64,000 nucleotides of DNA from Curvibacter sp. CHRR-16 (lineage in GTDB: Bacteria > Pseudomonadota > Gammaproteobacteria > Burkholderiales > Burkholderiaceae_C): contig NZ_JAHCSH010000001.1 of NCBI RefSeq assembly GCF_018474005.1, positions 620,001-684,000 on the forward strand, written 5' to 3'. The notes below the pieces were generated by a model. It was not told where the DNA came from. It ran no database searches and saw only the letters and a program-made list of their open reading frames with translations. Of this stretch, positions 1 to 8,151 are shown piece after piece (position 1 is the first letter of the stretch; every line of letters begins with the position of its first letter). The position numbers and the translations under genes are program-made.

Positions 1-1
1 C

Positions 2-1033
2 ACGGAAGCCGATGGCGCTCCCGAAGGTCAAGTGGCTTTTGATGCCGTTTTCGAGGTGTATCCAGAAGTGCAAATCGGTGATCTGGCCGCTGCAGAAGTC
101 GAGAAAGTCTCTTCCGAAGTGACCGACGGTGCTATCGACAAGACCTTGGAGATTCTGCGCAAGCAACGCCGCACCTTCGCCCAACGTCCCGCTGCGGAAG
201 CTGCACAAGACACCGATCGCGTGACGGTGGACTTTGAAGGCAAGATTGATGGCGAGCCTTTCGCTGGTGGCAAAGCCGAAGCTTTCCAATTCATCTTGGG
301 TGACGGTCAAATGCTCAAGGAGTTTGAAGACGCAACCCGTGGCATGAAGGTGGGAGAGAGCAAGACTTTCCCCTTGTCTTTCCCCGCTGACTACCATGGC
401 AAAGATGTGGCTGGCAAAACAGCAGACTTCTTGGTTACCCTCAAGAAGCTGGAAGCAGCCAATCTGCCAGCTATTGATGAAGCACTGGTGAAGTCTTTGG
501 GTATTGCTGAAGGCACTGTCCAAGCTCTGCGCGCAGACATTCGCAAGAACTTGGAGCGCGAAGTGAAGTTCCGTTTGTTGGCTCGCAACAAGCAAGCTGC
601 TATGGATGCTTTGCTGACCAAGGCCGAGTTGGATTTGCCCAAGTCAGTCGTGGAGGCTGAGATCAACCGCATGATTGAATCCGCTCGTGCTGATCTGAAG
701 CAGCGTGGTATCAAGGATGCGGACAAGGCACCTATCCCCGCCGACATTTTCCGTGAGCAGGCTGAGCGTCGCGTGCGTTTGGGCTTGGTGGTGGCTGAGT
801 TGGTCAAAACCAACAAATTGGAAGCCCAACCCGAGCAACTCAAAGCCCACGTTGAAGAGTTGGCTTCTAGCTATGAAAAGCCTGAAGATGTTGTCCGTTG
901 GTATTTCAGCGACAACCGCCGCATGGCCGAAGTAGAAGCCATCGTGATTGAAAACAATGTGACTGAGTTTATCTTGGCTAAAGCCAAGGTGACAGATAAA
1001 GCCGTTGCTTTTGATGAGCTGATGGGTAACTGA
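2..1033 (+). CDS. tig: Trigger factor, 5'-truncated by window edge
   Basis: Ribosome-associated chaperone and peptidyl-prolyl isomerase that receives nascent chains at the tunnel exit. The frame is open from base 2, so the true start and the ribosome-binding N-terminal domain lie outside the window; the GTG at 32 is internal. The visible part carries the FKBP-type PPIase domain (VTVDFEGKIDGEPFAGG, then a GDGQML stretch) and the helical C-terminal chaperone arms ending in ELMGN. It is followed by clpP, clpX and lon, the standard tig-clpP-clpX-lon order of proteobacteria. Family assignment is by recognisable domain order and context. Confidence 0.96.
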   Translation, partial: TEADGAPEGQVAFDAVFEVYPEVQIGDLAAAEVEKVSSEVTDGAIDKTLEILRKQRRTFAQRPAAEAAQDTDRVTVDFEGKIDGEPFAGGKAEAFQFILGDGQMLKEFEDATRGMKVGESKTFPLSFPADYHGKDVAGKTADFLVTLKKLEAANLPAIDEALVKSLGIAEGTVQALRADIRKNLEREVKFRLLARNKQAAMDALLTKAELDLPKSVVEAEINRMIESARADLKQRGIKDADKAPIPADIFREQAERRVRLGLVVAELVKTNKLEAQPEQLKAHVEELASSYEKPEDVVRWYFSDNRRMAEVEAIVIENNVTEFILAKAKVTDKAVAFDELMGN

Positions 1034-1073
1034 TGCTTACCTCCCGCGAGGGAGTTTCAGCAGAAAAAATACC

Positions 1074-1119
1074 AATGGGGTTTGCAGCAGGACTTGCAGT
1101 TCCGCCGCCAAACCCCATT
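1074..1119 (+). terminator. Stem-loop between tig and clpP
   Basis: An 11-bp perfect inverted repeat (AATGGGGTTTG at 1074-1084 against CAAACCCCATT at 1109-1119) encloses a 24-nt loop that can itself pair weakly. No T-run follows directly (a short one lies at 1136-1140), so it may be a weak terminator or an RNA-processing stem rather than a strong terminator. Confidence 0.4.
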
Positions 1120-1172
1120 TCCATTAGCAGTATCCTTTTTGGGTACAGTAACGCACATTAATTGGAGCGCAT

Positions 1173-1802
1173 ATGAATTGGAAAAACGCAATGGCAGGAG
1201 CACTGGATACCCAAGCTTTGGGCATGATCCCCATGGTGATCGAGCAGTCGGGTCGCGGTGAGCGCTCCTATGACATTTACTCGCGCTTGCTCAAAGAGCG
1301 TGTCATTTTCTTGGTCGGTCCTGTGAATGATCAGTCGGCCAACTTGGTGGTGGCCCAACTGCTGTTCTTGGAAAGCGAAAACCCCGACAAAGATATTTCG
1401 CTCTACATCAACTCTCCTGGTGGTTCTGTGTCTGCAGGCATGGCCATCTACGACACCATGAACTTCATCAAGCCTGATGTGTCTACGCTGTGCACCGGCA
1501 TGGCGGCCAGCATGGGGGCTTTTCTGTTGTCAGCAGGAGCTAAGGGCAAGCGTTTTTCTTTGCCCAATTCCAAAGTCATGATTCATCAGCCTTTGGGTGG
1601 AGCACAAGGCCAGGCCACTGAAATTGAAATTCATGCGCGCGAAATTCTCAAAACACGCGAGCAACTGAACAAAATCTTGGCCGACAACACAGGCCAACCA
1701 TTGGACAAAATTGAGCGTGATACTGAGCGCGACTACTTCTTGACGGCTGATGAAGCCAAGGACTATGGTTTGGTTGATCAGGTGATCAGCAAGCGTCCTT
1801 GA
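1173..1802 (+). CDS. clpP: ATP-dependent Clp protease proteolytic subunit
   Basis: Serine peptidase that forms the tetradecameric barrel paired with ClpX. The product is 209 aa, close to the usual ~205. The catalytic triad is visible as Ser113 (GMAASMGA), His138 (MIHQP) and Asp187 (DTERD). The oxyanion-loop glycines appear in [10 protein letters not shown] near residue 80. A purine-rich GGAG lies just upstream of the ATG. Only 36 nt separate it from clpX, which suggests co-transcription. Confidence 0.98.
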   Translation: MNWKNAMAGALDTQALGMIPMVIEQSGRGERSYDIYSRLLKERVIFLVGPVNDQSANLVVAQLLFLESENPDKDISLYINSPGGSVSAGMAIYDTMNFIKPDVSTLCTGMAASMGAFLLSAGAKGKRFSLPNSKVMIHQPLGGAQGQATEIEIHAREILKTREQLNKILADNTGQPLDKIERDTERDYFLTADEAKDYGLVDQVISKRP

Positions 1803-1838
1803 GAAGTACCCTTAACCAGTTTGTAAAGGCGTTAACGC

Positions 1839-3104
1839 ATGGCGGATAAGAAGACCCCCTCCGGTGAGAAAACCTTGTATTGCTCTTTCTGTGGTAAGAG
1901 CCAACATGAGGTAAAAAAACTCATTGCGGGGCCATCGGTTTTTGTGTGCGATGAGTGCATCGATTTGTGCAACGAAATCATCCGCGATGAGTTGCCTGCC
2001 AGTACCGTGGCCGCAGAAGGCAAGTCCGATTTGCCGACTCCTGCCGACATCAAGACCAATTTGGATAGTTACGTCATTGGTCAAGATGTTGCCAAGCGAA
2101 CTTTAGCAGTGGCTGTTTACAACCACTACAAGCGCTTGCAACACCAAGAGCATGCCAAGAAAGACGATGTGGAGCTTGCCAAAAGCAATATCTTGCTGAT
2201 TGGCCCCACGGGTTCTGGCAAGACTTTGCTGGCACAAACGCTGGCGCGCAAACTCAATGTCCCCTTTGTGATGGCTGATGCCACCACATTGACTGAGGCA
2301 GGTTACGTTGGCGAGGATGTGGAGAACATCATTCTCAAGCTACTGCAAAGCTGCGACTACGATGTGCAAAAAGCCCAGCGTGGAATAGTCTATATCGATG
2401 AAATTGACAAGATTTCCCGCAAGTCCGCCAACCCCTCCATCACGCGCGATGTGTCGGGCGAAGGCGTGCAGCAAGCTTTGCTCAAGCTGATTGAAGGCAC
2501 CATGGCCAGTGTGCCTCCGCAGGGCGGGCGTAAGCATCCTAACCAAGATTTTCTACAGGTAGACACGACCAACATTCTGTTTATTTGCGGTGGTGCTTTC
2601 GCTGGTTTGGAAAAGGTCATCGAAAGTCGCACGGAGTCTTCAGGTATTGGTTTTGGCGCTGCGGTCAAGAGCAAGAAAGAGCGCGCACTGACAGAGGTGT
2701 TCCAAGATGTCGAGCCAGAAGACTTGATCAAATTTGGTTTGATCCCTGAGTTGGTGGGGCGCTTGCCAGTGGTGGCAACGTTGGCTGAATTGACAGAGGA
2801 CGCTCTTATAGAAATTCTCACCGAACCCAAAAATGCCTTGGTCAAACAGTTTGGCAAGTTGTTGGGCATGGAGGGAGTGGAGTTGGAGCTGCGTCCTGCC
2901 GCTTTGAAAGCGATTGCAAAACGTGCATTGGCGCGTAAAACTGGCGCGCGGGGCTTGCGCTCTATCCTTGAACACGCGCTAATTGACACCATGTACGAGT
3001 TACCGTCTTTGAGTGACGTAGCCAAGGTGGTGGTTGAAGAGTCCACGATTGAGGAAAACAAGCCACCCCTGCTGGTGTATCGTGAATCGGCAAAATCTGC
3101 CTAA
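1839..3104 (+). CDS. clpX: ClpX ATPase, Clp protease specificity subunit
   Basis: AAA+ unfoldase that recognises tagged substrates and threads them into ClpP. The product is 421 aa. The N-terminal zinc-binding domain has Cys15, Cys18, Cys37 and Cys40. Walker A GPTGSGKT is at 122-129, the GYVG pore loop near 155-158, and Walker B IDEID near 186-190. All signature elements of the family are present. The gene ends just before a strong stem-loop at 3111-3147. Confidence 0.98.
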   Translation: MADKKTPSGEKTLYCSFCGKSQHEVKKLIAGPSVFVCDECIDLCNEIIRDELPASTVAAEGKSDLPTPADIKTNLDSYVIGQDVAKRTLAVAVYNHYKRLQHQEHAKKDDVELAKSNILLIGPTGSGKTLLAQTLARKLNVPFVMADATTLTEAGYVGEDVENIILKLLQSCDYDVQKAQRGIVYIDEIDKISRKSANPSITRDVSGEGVQQALLKLIEGTMASVPPQGGRKHPNQDFLQVDTTNILFICGGAFAGLEKVIESRTESSGIGFGAAVKSKKERALTEVFQDVEPEDLIKFGLIPELVGRLPVVATLAELTEDALIEILTEPKNALVKQFGKLLGMEGVELELRPAALKAIAKRALARKTGARGLRSILEHALIDTMYELPSLSDVAKVVVEESTIEENKPPLLVYRESAKSA

Positions 3105-3110
3105 GACTGA

Positions 3111-3147
3111 AGCGGCCAAAAGTTCTTTTAAGTACCTTTTGGCCGTT
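3111..3147 (+). terminator. Probable rho-independent terminator after clpX
   Basis: The perfect arms CGGCCAAAAG (3113-3122) and CTTTTGGCCG (3136-3145), extended by an A-T and a G-T pair, enclose a 13-nt loop and are followed by TTCTT. It lies directly after the clpX stop, so clpP-clpX transcription probably ends here and lon has its own promoter in the following ~90 nt. I could not identify a convincing heat-shock promoter there. Confidence 0.65.
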
Positions 3148-3239
3148 CTTCTGTGAATTCAGTTCTGTGCCTGCTTCCCGATAATAGGTACATAGCAAGT
3201 TTTCTGATCGGCCTCGTTACGAGGTAGAAAAGGTTTTTC

Positions 3240-5675
3240 ATGTCTGGCACACCATCATTACCCCATATTCCCACCAACTTGCCTTTGCTGCCTTTGCGCG
3301 ATGTGGTGGTGTTCCCCCACATGGTGATTCCTCTGTTTGTTGGTCGACCCAAGAGCATCAAAGCACTGGAAGCCTCGATGGAGGCAGACCGCAAAATCAT
3401 GTTGGTGGCGCAAAAAGCAGCCGCCAAAGATGACCCTCTGGTGACGGACATGTTCGACATGGGCTGTGTCGCCACCATTTTGCAAATGCTGAAATTGCCT
3501 GATGGCACTGTCAAAGTGTTGGTTGAAGGTTTACAACGTGCCAGTGTTCAGTCTATCGAAGAGGGTGAGCAGCATTTCACAGCCCAAATCCTGCCGCTGG
3601 TAGCCGATGAGCCTGCACAAGACCCTGTAGTGGCCAGCGAGGAAGAGGCCTTGCGCCGTGCGGTGATGCAGCAGTTTGACCAGTACGTCAAGCTGAACAA
3701 AAAAATTCCTCCAGAAATCCTCACATCTATCAATAGCATTGATGATGCAGGTCGTTTGGCGGACACCATTGCAGCCCATTTACCTCTCAAGCTGGATCAC
3801 AAGCAGGCGGTACTCAGTTGTGCGGGTATCCGTGAGCGCTTGGAAAACTTGTTCGACCATTTGCAGCGTGAAGTCGAGATTTTGAATGTGGACAAACGCA
3901 TTCGTGGTCGCGTGAAACGCCAAATGGAGAAAAACCAACGCGACTTCTACCTGAACGAGCAAGTCAAAGCCATTCAAAAAGAGTTAGGCGAAGGCGAAGA
4001 GGGCGCCGATATTGAGGAGATCGAGAAAAAGATCAAGTCGGCACGCATGCCTAAAGATGCGCTTAAAAAGGCGGAAGCAGAGCTCAAAAAGCTCAAACTC
4101 ATGTCCCCTATGTCGGCTGAAGCCACCGTGGTGCGCAACTACATTGAGGTGTTGACAAGTTTGCCTTGGGCGAGCAAAACCAAGATCAAACACGATTTGG
4201 CCAATGCTGAAAATGTGCTTAACCAAGACCACTATGGTCTGGACAAAGTCAAAGACCGCATTTTGGAATACCTCGCAGTGCAACAGCGCGTGGACAAGGT
4301 CAAGGCTCCAATTCTTTGCTTGGTAGGTCCACCTGGGGTGGGTAAAACGTCCTTGGGCCAATCCATTGCCAAAGCCACGGGGCGTAAATACGTGCGCATG
4401 GCGTTGGGTGGTATGCGCGATGAGGCTGAAATTCGTGGCCATCGCCGTACATATATTGGCGCAATGCCTGGCAAAGTGCTGCAAAGCTTGTCCAAAGTGG
4501 GGACGCGCAACCCTCTGTTCTTGCTCGACGAAATCGACAAGCTGGGCGCGGATTTCCGTGGTGACCCTAGCAGTGCCCTGTTGGAAGTGCTAGACCCAGA
4601 GCAAAACAACAAGTTTGCCGATCACTACGTAGAAGTGGACTATGACTTGAGCGATGTGATGTTTGTGGCCACTAGCAATTCCATGAATATTCCGCCCGCA
4701 TTGCTTGATCGCATGGAGGTCATCCGTTTGTCGGGCTACACCGAAGACGAGAAGGTCAATATTGCAATCCGTTATTTGCTGCCAAAGCAGATGACGAACA
4801 ATGGCGTCAAACCCGCTGAGTTGCAAGTCGAAGAAGAAGCGATACGTGACATCGTGCGTTACTACACCCGCGAAGCTGGTGTGCGTTCGCTCGAGCGCGA
4901 GTTGTCCAAGATTTGCCGCAAAGTGGTCAAAGGCTTGCTGCTCAAAGCCATGCAAGCCCAAGTGGTTGTAACGGCCGCCAATTTGGCTGACTTTTTGGGT
5001 GTGCGCAAATACACCTATGGTCGTGCAGAAGCGCAAAACCAAATTGGTCAAGTGGTTGGTTTGGCTTGGACCGAGGTGGGTGGCGATTTGCTGACCATTG
5101 AGGCCGCATTGACTCCGGGTAAAGGTGTGATCACTCGCACGGGCTCCTTGGGCGATGTGATGAAAGAGTCAGTCGAAGCTGCACGCACCGTGGTGCGTAG
5201 CCGCTCACGTCGTTTGGGTATCAAGGATGAGGTTTTTGAGAAAAAAGACATTCATATCCACGTGCCAGACGGGGCAACCCCCAAAGACGGGCCCAGTGCG
5301 GGTGCTGCGATGGCCACTGCTTTTGTCTCAGCGCTGACAGGTATTCCTGTGCGTGCGGATGTAGCGATGACAGGTGAAATCACTTTGCGTGGTGAAATCA
5401 CCGAGATTGGTGGTTTGAAGGAAAAACTGTTGGCGGCCTTGCGTGGTGGCATCAAAACGGTGTTGATCCCGGAAGAGAATGCCAAGGATTTGCAAGATAT
5501 CCCAGCCAACGTGAAAAACGGCTTGGAAATTATTCCTGTGCGCTGGTTTGACCGTGTGCTCGAAATTGCCTTGGAGCGTCAGCCGCAATCACTGCCAGAC
5601 GATGAAAATATCGCTGTTTCAACCTCGGAGGGGTTGAAAACTGATATAGAATCTGAGGCTTCGGTTAAGCACTGA
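3240..5675 (+). CDS. lon: Lon ATP-dependent protease
   Basis: Homohexameric cytosolic AAA+ protease that degrades misfolded and regulatory proteins. The product is 811 aa, typical for LonA. In order it has an N-terminal substrate-binding LON domain (from NLPLLPLRDVVVFP), a coiled-coil linker rich in Lys/Glu near 240-290, Walker A GPPGVGKT near 363-370, a sensor/Walker B region (LLDEIDK), and the C-terminal peptidase with catalytic Ser686 (DGPSAG) and Lys729 (LKEKL). The ATG follows an A/G-rich stretch. A palindrome with a T-run follows the gene. Confidence 0.98.
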   Translation: MSGTPSLPHIPTNLPLLPLRDVVVFPHMVIPLFVGRPKSIKALEASMEADRKIMLVAQKAAAKDDPLVTDMFDMGCVATILQMLKLPDGTVKVLVEGLQRASVQSIEEGEQHFTAQILPLVADEPAQDPVVASEEEALRRAVMQQFDQYVKLNKKIPPEILTSINSIDDAGRLADTIAAHLPLKLDHKQAVLSCAGIRERLENLFDHLQREVEILNVDKRIRGRVKRQMEKNQRDFYLNEQVKAIQKELGEGEEGADIEEIEKKIKSARMPKDALKKAEAELKKLKLMSPMSAEATVVRNYIEVLTSLPWASKTKIKHDLANAENVLNQDHYGLDKVKDRILEYLAVQQRVDKVKAPILCLVGPPGVGKTSLGQSIAKATGRKYVRMALGGMRDEAEIRGHRRTYIGAMPGKVLQSLSKVGTRNPLFLLDEIDKLGADFRGDPSSALLEVLDPEQNNKFADHYVEVDYDLSDVMFVATSNSMNIPPALLDRMEVIRLSGYTEDEKVNIAIRYLLPKQMTNNGVKPAELQVEEEAIRDIVRYYTREAGVRSLERELSKICRKVVKGLLLKAMQAQVVVTAANLADFLGVRKYTYGRAEAQNQIGQVVGLAWTEVGGDLLTIEAALTPGKGVITRTGSLGDVMKESVEAARTVVRSRSRRLGIKDEVFEKKDIHIHVPDGATPKDGPSAGAAMATAFVSALTGIPVRADVAMTGEITLRGEITEIGGLKEKLLAALRGGIKTVLIPEENAKDLQDIPANVKNGLEIIPVRWFDRVLEIALERQPQSLPDDENIAVSTSEGLKTDIESEASVKH

Positions 5676-5686
5676 TTGGGAGAATT

Positions 5687-5706
5687 GTCTTTTAAAAGAC
5701 GTTTTT
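5687..5706 (+). terminator. Short palindrome plus T-run after lon
   Basis: GTCTTTTAAAAGAC at 5687-5700 is a perfect palindrome (usable as a 5-bp stem with a TTAA loop), followed by five T residues. The stem is A+T-rich and therefore weak, so termination may be partial and the tRNAs downstream may share the lon transcript. Confidence 0.4.
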
Positions 5707-5722
5707 CGATGCAAGGCTTCAT

Positions 5723-5798
5723 GCGGGAATAGCTCAGTTGGTAGAGCGCAACCTTGCCAAGGTTGAGGTCGCGAGTTCGAGCCTCGTTTCCCGCTCCA
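5723..5798 (+). tRNA. tRNA-Gly (GCC), copy 1
   Basis: The 76-nt cloverleaf has acceptor arms GCGGGAA/TTCCCGC, a D-arm with AGCTCAGTTGGTAGAGC, anticodon GCC at 5756-5758, a T-arm with GTTCGAG, and an encoded CCA end. It is identical to the next copy. Confidence 0.97.
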
Positions 5799-5824
5799 TG
5801 ATTGCTTGTGTTCAACCAAATAAT

Positions 5825-5900
5825 GCGGGAATAGCTCAGTTGGTAGAGCGCAACCTTGCCAAGGTTGAGGTCGCGAGTTCGAGCCTCGTTTCCCGCTCCA
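5825..5900 (+). tRNA. tRNA-Gly (GCC), copy 2
   Basis: This is an exact 76-nt duplicate of the preceding tRNA-Gly, 26 nt downstream, with anticodon GCC at 5858-5860 and an encoded CCA. The tandem duplication probably raises the supply of this glycine tRNA. Confidence 0.97.
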
Positions 5901-5933
5901 AATACAAGGGGCAGCATTTAGTCATGCTCCTAG

Positions 5934-6007
5934 GGCGCGGTAGCAAAGCGGTTATGCCCCGGATTGCAAATCCGGTTAGTCCGGTTCGACTCCGGACCGC
6001 GCCTCCA
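5934..6007 (+). tRNA. tRNA-Cys (GCA)
   Basis: The 74-nt cloverleaf has acceptor arms GGCGCGG/CCGCGCC, anticodon GCA at 5966-5968 in the loop ATTGCAAAT, a T-arm with GTTCGAC, discriminator T and encoded CCA. Confidence 0.97.
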
Positions 6008-6039
6008 GATTGCTTGTTAGCAACACTCAAACACTCTTG

Positions 6040-6133
6040 GCCTGAGTGGTGAAATTGGTAGACACATCGGACTTAAAATCCGCCGCTTTCGTGAATAACG
6101 GGCGTACCGGTTCGATTCCGGTCTCAGGCACCA
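6040..6133 (+). tRNA. tRNA-Leu (UAA), long variable arm
   Basis: This is a class II tRNA of 94 nt with acceptor arms GCCTGAG/CTCAGGC, anticodon TAA at 6074-6076, a T-arm with GTTCGAT and encoded CCA. The variable arm between the anticodon and T stems is longer than in the E. coli leucine tRNA I remember (about 87 nt in total). It can pair as CGCC/GGCG around a large loop. Confidence 0.95.
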
Positions 6134-6145
6134 ACCGCATCTACC

Positions 6146-6763
6146 ATGTCCATATACCAACCTTCTTTTGAAATCCATGTGCATGGGCAAGTTCCGTTGC
6201 GGGCTGATGTCACATCACAGGAATTGGATGAAATTCTCAAACCCTTGTGGCGTTACGCGGGTGCGCGTTCCCTGAAAGATGGGGCAATTAGCCACTACGA
6301 GGAAGAGCCGGGTTTGCAGTTCAACCAGCATGAGCACACGTTGCAAATTTGCTGGACGGTGTTGGGCAATGAAGATTTTCATCAAGTGATGGAAGATGTG
6401 TGCATGAACCTCAACGAAGCTTCGCGTTCAGGTGCTGCGCTTGAGGTGACGTTTTACGACACCGAGTTCGAGGACGCGCAGGAAACCGATTCCAACGCCC
6501 AGTCACGTGATGACTTTGTGATGCTATTTGTGGGGCCAGACCCTGCAGCCATCATGCAAGTGCAGCGCGATATGCTGGTGCAAGATGTGGTGCAACTGAT
6601 GGAGCGCCATTTCGAAAGCGCGGAACTCGATGGAGTGGTGGGTGAAATTGACAAGCTGTTCACCCAGCGATTGGATGATTTGGTGAGTTCTTTGCGCATG
6701 GATGTGCCGCCACGTGGTCAAAATGGTCATGGTGGTGGGCGCAAGCAACGCCGTTTACACTGA
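6146..6763 (+). CDS. Conserved hypothetical protein
   Basis: A 205-aa soluble acidic protein with no signal peptide or membrane segment. I do not recognise a family with certainty. The N-terminal half looks like mixed alpha/beta (FEIHVHGQVPLRADVT; LQFNQHEHTLQICW), an acidic Asp/Glu stretch lies near 110-120, and the tail is basic and Gly/Arg-rich (GHGGGRKQRR). It sits 12 nt after tRNA-Leu and 51 nt before the HD-GYP gene, so it may be expressed with either. Codon use is like that of its neighbours, so it looks like a genuine resident gene. Confidence 0.8.
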   Translation: MSIYQPSFEIHVHGQVPLRADVTSQELDEILKPLWRYAGARSLKDGAISHYEEEPGLQFNQHEHTLQICWTVLGNEDFHQVMEDVCMNLNEASRSGAALEVTFYDTEFEDAQETDSNAQSRDDFVMLFVGPDPAAIMQVQRDMLVQDVVQLMERHFESAELDGVVGEIDKLFTQRLDDLVSSLRMDVPPRGQNGHGGGRKQRRLH

Positions 6764-6814
6764 GCAGCAATACCGCAGCCGAGTAGCGGTTGCACGGAGA
6801 AGCTCACACTATCC

Positions 6815-8110
6815 ATGCGTAAAAAAATCACCACGAATCAGCTACGTTTGGGAATGTATATCCAGGAGTTTTGCGGCTCATGGATGGATCACCCTTTTTG
6901 GCGTTCAGCCTTTGTGCTCAACGCATCCAAAGATTTGCAGGCTATCGTGGATAGCCGTATCACGGAAGTTTGGATCGATACCAGCAAGGGTCTTGATGTA
7001 GAGCAGGCGTTGCCGGAATCATCGCTACCAGCTACGGCAGCGGTGCAAACTGAGCAAGGCGCTGCGGATGTGCTGGCTTCTGAATGGTCGTTCCCTGCGC
7101 CTGCAGTGCACACAGTGGCCCATGGGGAGGATGCTCAGCGCATAGAACCCAGCAGCATGCAGCAAGAGTTGTTGCAGGCGGCAGAAATTTGCCGCCAGTC
7201 CAAGCAGGCGGTAGAGAGCATGTTCCATGAAGCGCGCATGGGCAAGGCGGTCGATGCCACTGTTGCGCGCCAGTTGGTGCAAGACATTACCGATTCGGTC
7301 ACACGCAACAGCCAAGCCTTGATTAGCTTGGCTCGACTCAAAAATGCCGACGACTACACCTACATGCACTCGGTAGCCGTGTGTGCTTTGATGGTGGCTC
7401 TGTCTAGGCAGCTTGGGCTAGACCCCGAGCAAACACGCCAAGCTGGTATGGCTGGGTTGATGCACGACTTGGGCAAAGCCCATATTCCATTGGATATTCT
7501 GAATAAACCCGGAAAATTGACGCCTGCGGAGTTCGACGAGGTCAAAAAGCATCCCCAAGAAGGCTATGACATTTTGCACTCTGCAGGGTGTACGGAATCG
7601 GTGGTGTTGGACGTTTGTTTGCACCACCACGAGCGAGTAGATGGAAAAGGCTACCCCAAGGGCTTGGATGACTCGCGCATTAGCCTGTTTGCCAAGATGG
7701 GGGCGGTGTGTGATGTGTATGACGCCATCACGTCCAACCGCCCCTATAAACAAGGCTGGGATCCTGCTGAATCGCTCAAACAAATGGCGAGCTGGGCCAA
7801 AGGCCATTTCGATCAGCGGGTATTCCAAGCCTTTGTGAAGAGTTTAGGCATTTATCCTGTGGGCTCTTTGGTGCGTTTGCAGTCGGGTGCTATTGCAGTC
7901 GTAGTGGAACAAAACCCAGACAACTTGACCGCACCCAAGGTGAAAAAGTTCTTTTCGACCAAGAGCGATATGCGGGTGCCAGCAGCATTAGTCGATCTGG
8001 CCAATCCCGATGCCCAAGACAAAATTGCATTTCGCGAAAATCCTAGTACGTGGAAGTTTCCAGATCTGCACGCCATGTGGGCAGGGGATGCTGCGCCCCA
8101 TGTGGTGTGA
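6815..8110 (+). CDS. HD-GYP domain protein, probable cyclic-di-GMP phosphodiesterase
   Basis: A 431-aa soluble protein. The N-terminal ~110 aa resemble the DUF3391 domain that often precedes HD-GYP (begins KKITTNQLRLGMYI). The HD-GYP domain is intact: a metal-binding His-Asp in LMHDLGKAHIP, then HHERVDGKGYPKGL containing the GYP-type signature, and a D-x-x-A-I-T-S-N-R-P-Y motif. The family hydrolyses cyclic di-GMP, so this gene probably lowers the second messenger alongside the GGDEF and EAL proteins elsewhere in the window. The substrate is inferred from family. Confidence 0.92.
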   Translation: MRKKITTNQLRLGMYIQEFCGSWMDHPFWRSAFVLNASKDLQAIVDSRITEVWIDTSKGLDVEQALPESSLPATAAVQTEQGAADVLASEWSFPAPAVHTVAHGEDAQRIEPSSMQQELLQAAEICRQSKQAVESMFHEARMGKAVDATVARQLVQDITDSVTRNSQALISLARLKNADDYTYMHSVAVCALMVALSRQLGLDPEQTRQAGMAGLMHDLGKAHIPLDILNKPGKLTPAEFDEVKKHPQEGYDILHSAGCTESVVLDVCLHHHERVDGKGYPKGLDDSRISLFAKMGAVCDVYDAITSNRPYKQGWDPAESLKQMASWAKGHFDQRVFQAFVKSLGIYPVGSLVRLQSGAIAVVVEQNPDNLTAPKVKKFFSTKSDMRVPAALVDLANPDAQDKIAFRENPSTWKFPDLHAMWAGDAAPHVV

Positions 8111-8151
8111 GCGCGTTGCAAAGGCCATCGCCATTGGATAATCGCGCCTCC

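Noticed and set aside
3150-3239. Heat-shock (sigma-32) promoter for lon
   Set aside because: CCCGATA near 3178 resembles the -10, but no adequate CTTGAA-like -35 lies at the right distance, so I did not annotate it.
5723-5900. Tandem tRNA-Gly duplication as an integrative-element attachment site
   Set aside because: Only 26 nt separate the copies, both are full-length, and no integrase or element genes lie between them.
5738-6052. Open frames across the tRNA cluster
   Set aside because: They translate the duplicated tRNA-Gly and tRNA-Cys genes. The repeated peptide simply reflects the duplicate tRNA.
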